Positions 14,401 through 14,883 of a stretch of DNA of 14,883 bases are shown one piece after another (within the stretch, counting starts at the first letter, position 1; the number at the start of each line of letters is the position of its first letter). The DNA is from CAZYPB01 sp964649265 (GTDB lineage Archaea > Micrarchaeota > Micrarchaeia > Burarchaeales > JAKAKT01). Under the pieces are notes generated by a model that did not search any database, was not told the DNA's origin, and saw nothing but the letters and a program-made list of their open reading frames with translations. The stretch covers positions 1 through 14,883 of the forward strand of contig CAZYPB010000024.1 of assembly GCA_964649265.1 (NCBI GenBank), written 5' to 3'. Made by a program: the position numbers and the translations under genes.

Positions 14401-14883
14401 ATGCCTGAGAACATGATGGATTTCGTAGTGAAAAAGAAAGAAGAGAACTACATGGATAAATTCAAAAATCAGAATTCCCTCATGAAAAAATTTGGGGAAG
14501 AGGGAATAAAGGTTTACGTGGTTCTCAACGAAAACAAGAGCATGGGCCAGATGCTGCAGGAATCCGGAGTTAATGAGGATAAGTTCATACAGATTCTCGA
14601 TTTTATGGACAGCGAGGGAATGATAAGGATTGAAAGGTCCATATCTGAAACTGCACTTATAAGACCACCTGTAAACAAACAGGAAGAACCAGTTAAAGAA
14701 GAGAAACCTCCTGAGAAGCCTGTTGAACAGAAACCGCAGGAAGGAACTCAAGTTAAGCAACGGGGGCCCCAAAAAGTTCAAACCCCCCCTGCGCTGCCAG
14801 TGAACAAAGGAGTAATGATAACACAGGAAGCAGAAGAGGATGAACAGCCTGTATCAAAACCAGAACCAACCCCCGGGCAACAT
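14401..14883 (+). CDS. Small winged-helix-like protein, tandem paralogue 2, with Lys/Pro/Glu-rich tail (partial, runs off the right edge)
   Basis: The frame is open from ATG 14401 through all 161 codons to the edge. Residues about 20-80 align with the preceding gene: LMKKFGEEGIKVYVVLNENKSM against LYEKFGKDGMSLYMKIDGQKTM, then a matching helix ending EGMI against LGMV. From residue about 88 the chain becomes low complexity, rich in Pro, Lys, Glu and Gln (NKQEEPVKEEKPPEKPVEQ and similar), resembling residues 100-320 of the KP-rich machine-operon protein. It is 7 bases after the first paralogue, so co-transcribed; its own ribosome-binding site is weak. What follows the tail is outside the window. 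Function unknown. Confidence 0.82.
   Translation, partial: MPENMMDFVVKKKEENYMDKFKNQNSLMKKFGEEGIKVYVVLNENKSMGQMLQESGVNEDKFIQILDFMDSEGMIRIERSISETALIRPPVNKQEEPVKEEKPPEKPVEQKPQEGTQVKQRGPQKVQTPPALPVNKGVMITQEAEEDEQPVSKPEPTPGQH

Noticed and set aside
14347..14781. 144-codon minus-strand frame opposite the second small wHTH gene
   Set aside because: Antisense shadow. The plus-strand reading shows clear paralogy to the preceding gene.

Overview
The window is archaeal. The evidence is archaeal-type N-terminal class III (prepilin) signals on several proteins, a FlaI/TadA-like ATPase paired with two TadC-like membrane proteins, TATA-box promoters, and apparently leaderless first genes of operons next to Shine-Dalgarno-preceded internal genes. 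Many Ile codons are ATA and many Arg codons are AGA/AGG. No rRNA, tRNA or other phylogenetic marker is present, so the lineage cannot be fixed. The gene style (KxG-type prepilins, CARDB/vWA surface proteins, wHTH-coiled-coil protein beside a pilus ATPase) recalls uncultivated DPANN or Altiarchaea-like archaea, but that is inference. The window is almost fully coding and has no gap above about 105 bases.

Layout from the left. A minus-strand 'substrate' operon runs from 6052 off the left edge: a small pilin (6052-5615), a second small pilin (5577-5173), a 402-aa pseudopilin with a glutamine-amidotransferase-like domain (5166-3958), and a giant prepilin-like vWA/CARDB surface protein (3961 to the edge, at least 1320 aa). 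Facing away from it is a plus-strand TldE/PmbA-family gene (6107-7384), which shares one palindromic TATA box with the pilin. It ends exactly where a convergent, separately promoted four-cysteine pilin (7939-7385) ends. Further right is a minus-strand 'machine' operon: wHTH-coiled-coil protein (14005-12515), secretion ATPase (12510-11008), Lys/Pro-rich protein (11003-9801), TadC-like protein 1 (9804-8953) and TadC-like protein 2 (8956-7985). Divergent from it are two tandem paralogous small winged-helix-like genes (14106-14393 and 14401 to the right edge). The second has a Lys/Pro/Glu-rich tail like that of the machine-operon protein.

Taken together this looks like an archaeal Tad-like type IV pilus or surface-display locus. 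The ATPase and the two TadC platforms would assemble three E+5 pilins and two large D+6 prepilin-like proteins. The largest of these is built like bacterial TadG or PilY1 (a membrane anchor plus vWA) followed by a long CARDB stalk. No prepilin peptidase is visible. The least explained components are the wHTH-coiled-coil protein, the KP-rich protein, the two small wHTH paralogues and the truncated, cysteine-rich vWA domain.

A recurrent signal is that each promoter-proximal gene has a TATA box centred about 26-28 bases before one particular start codon. This supports leaderless mRNAs and moves three start sites downstream of the longest open frames.
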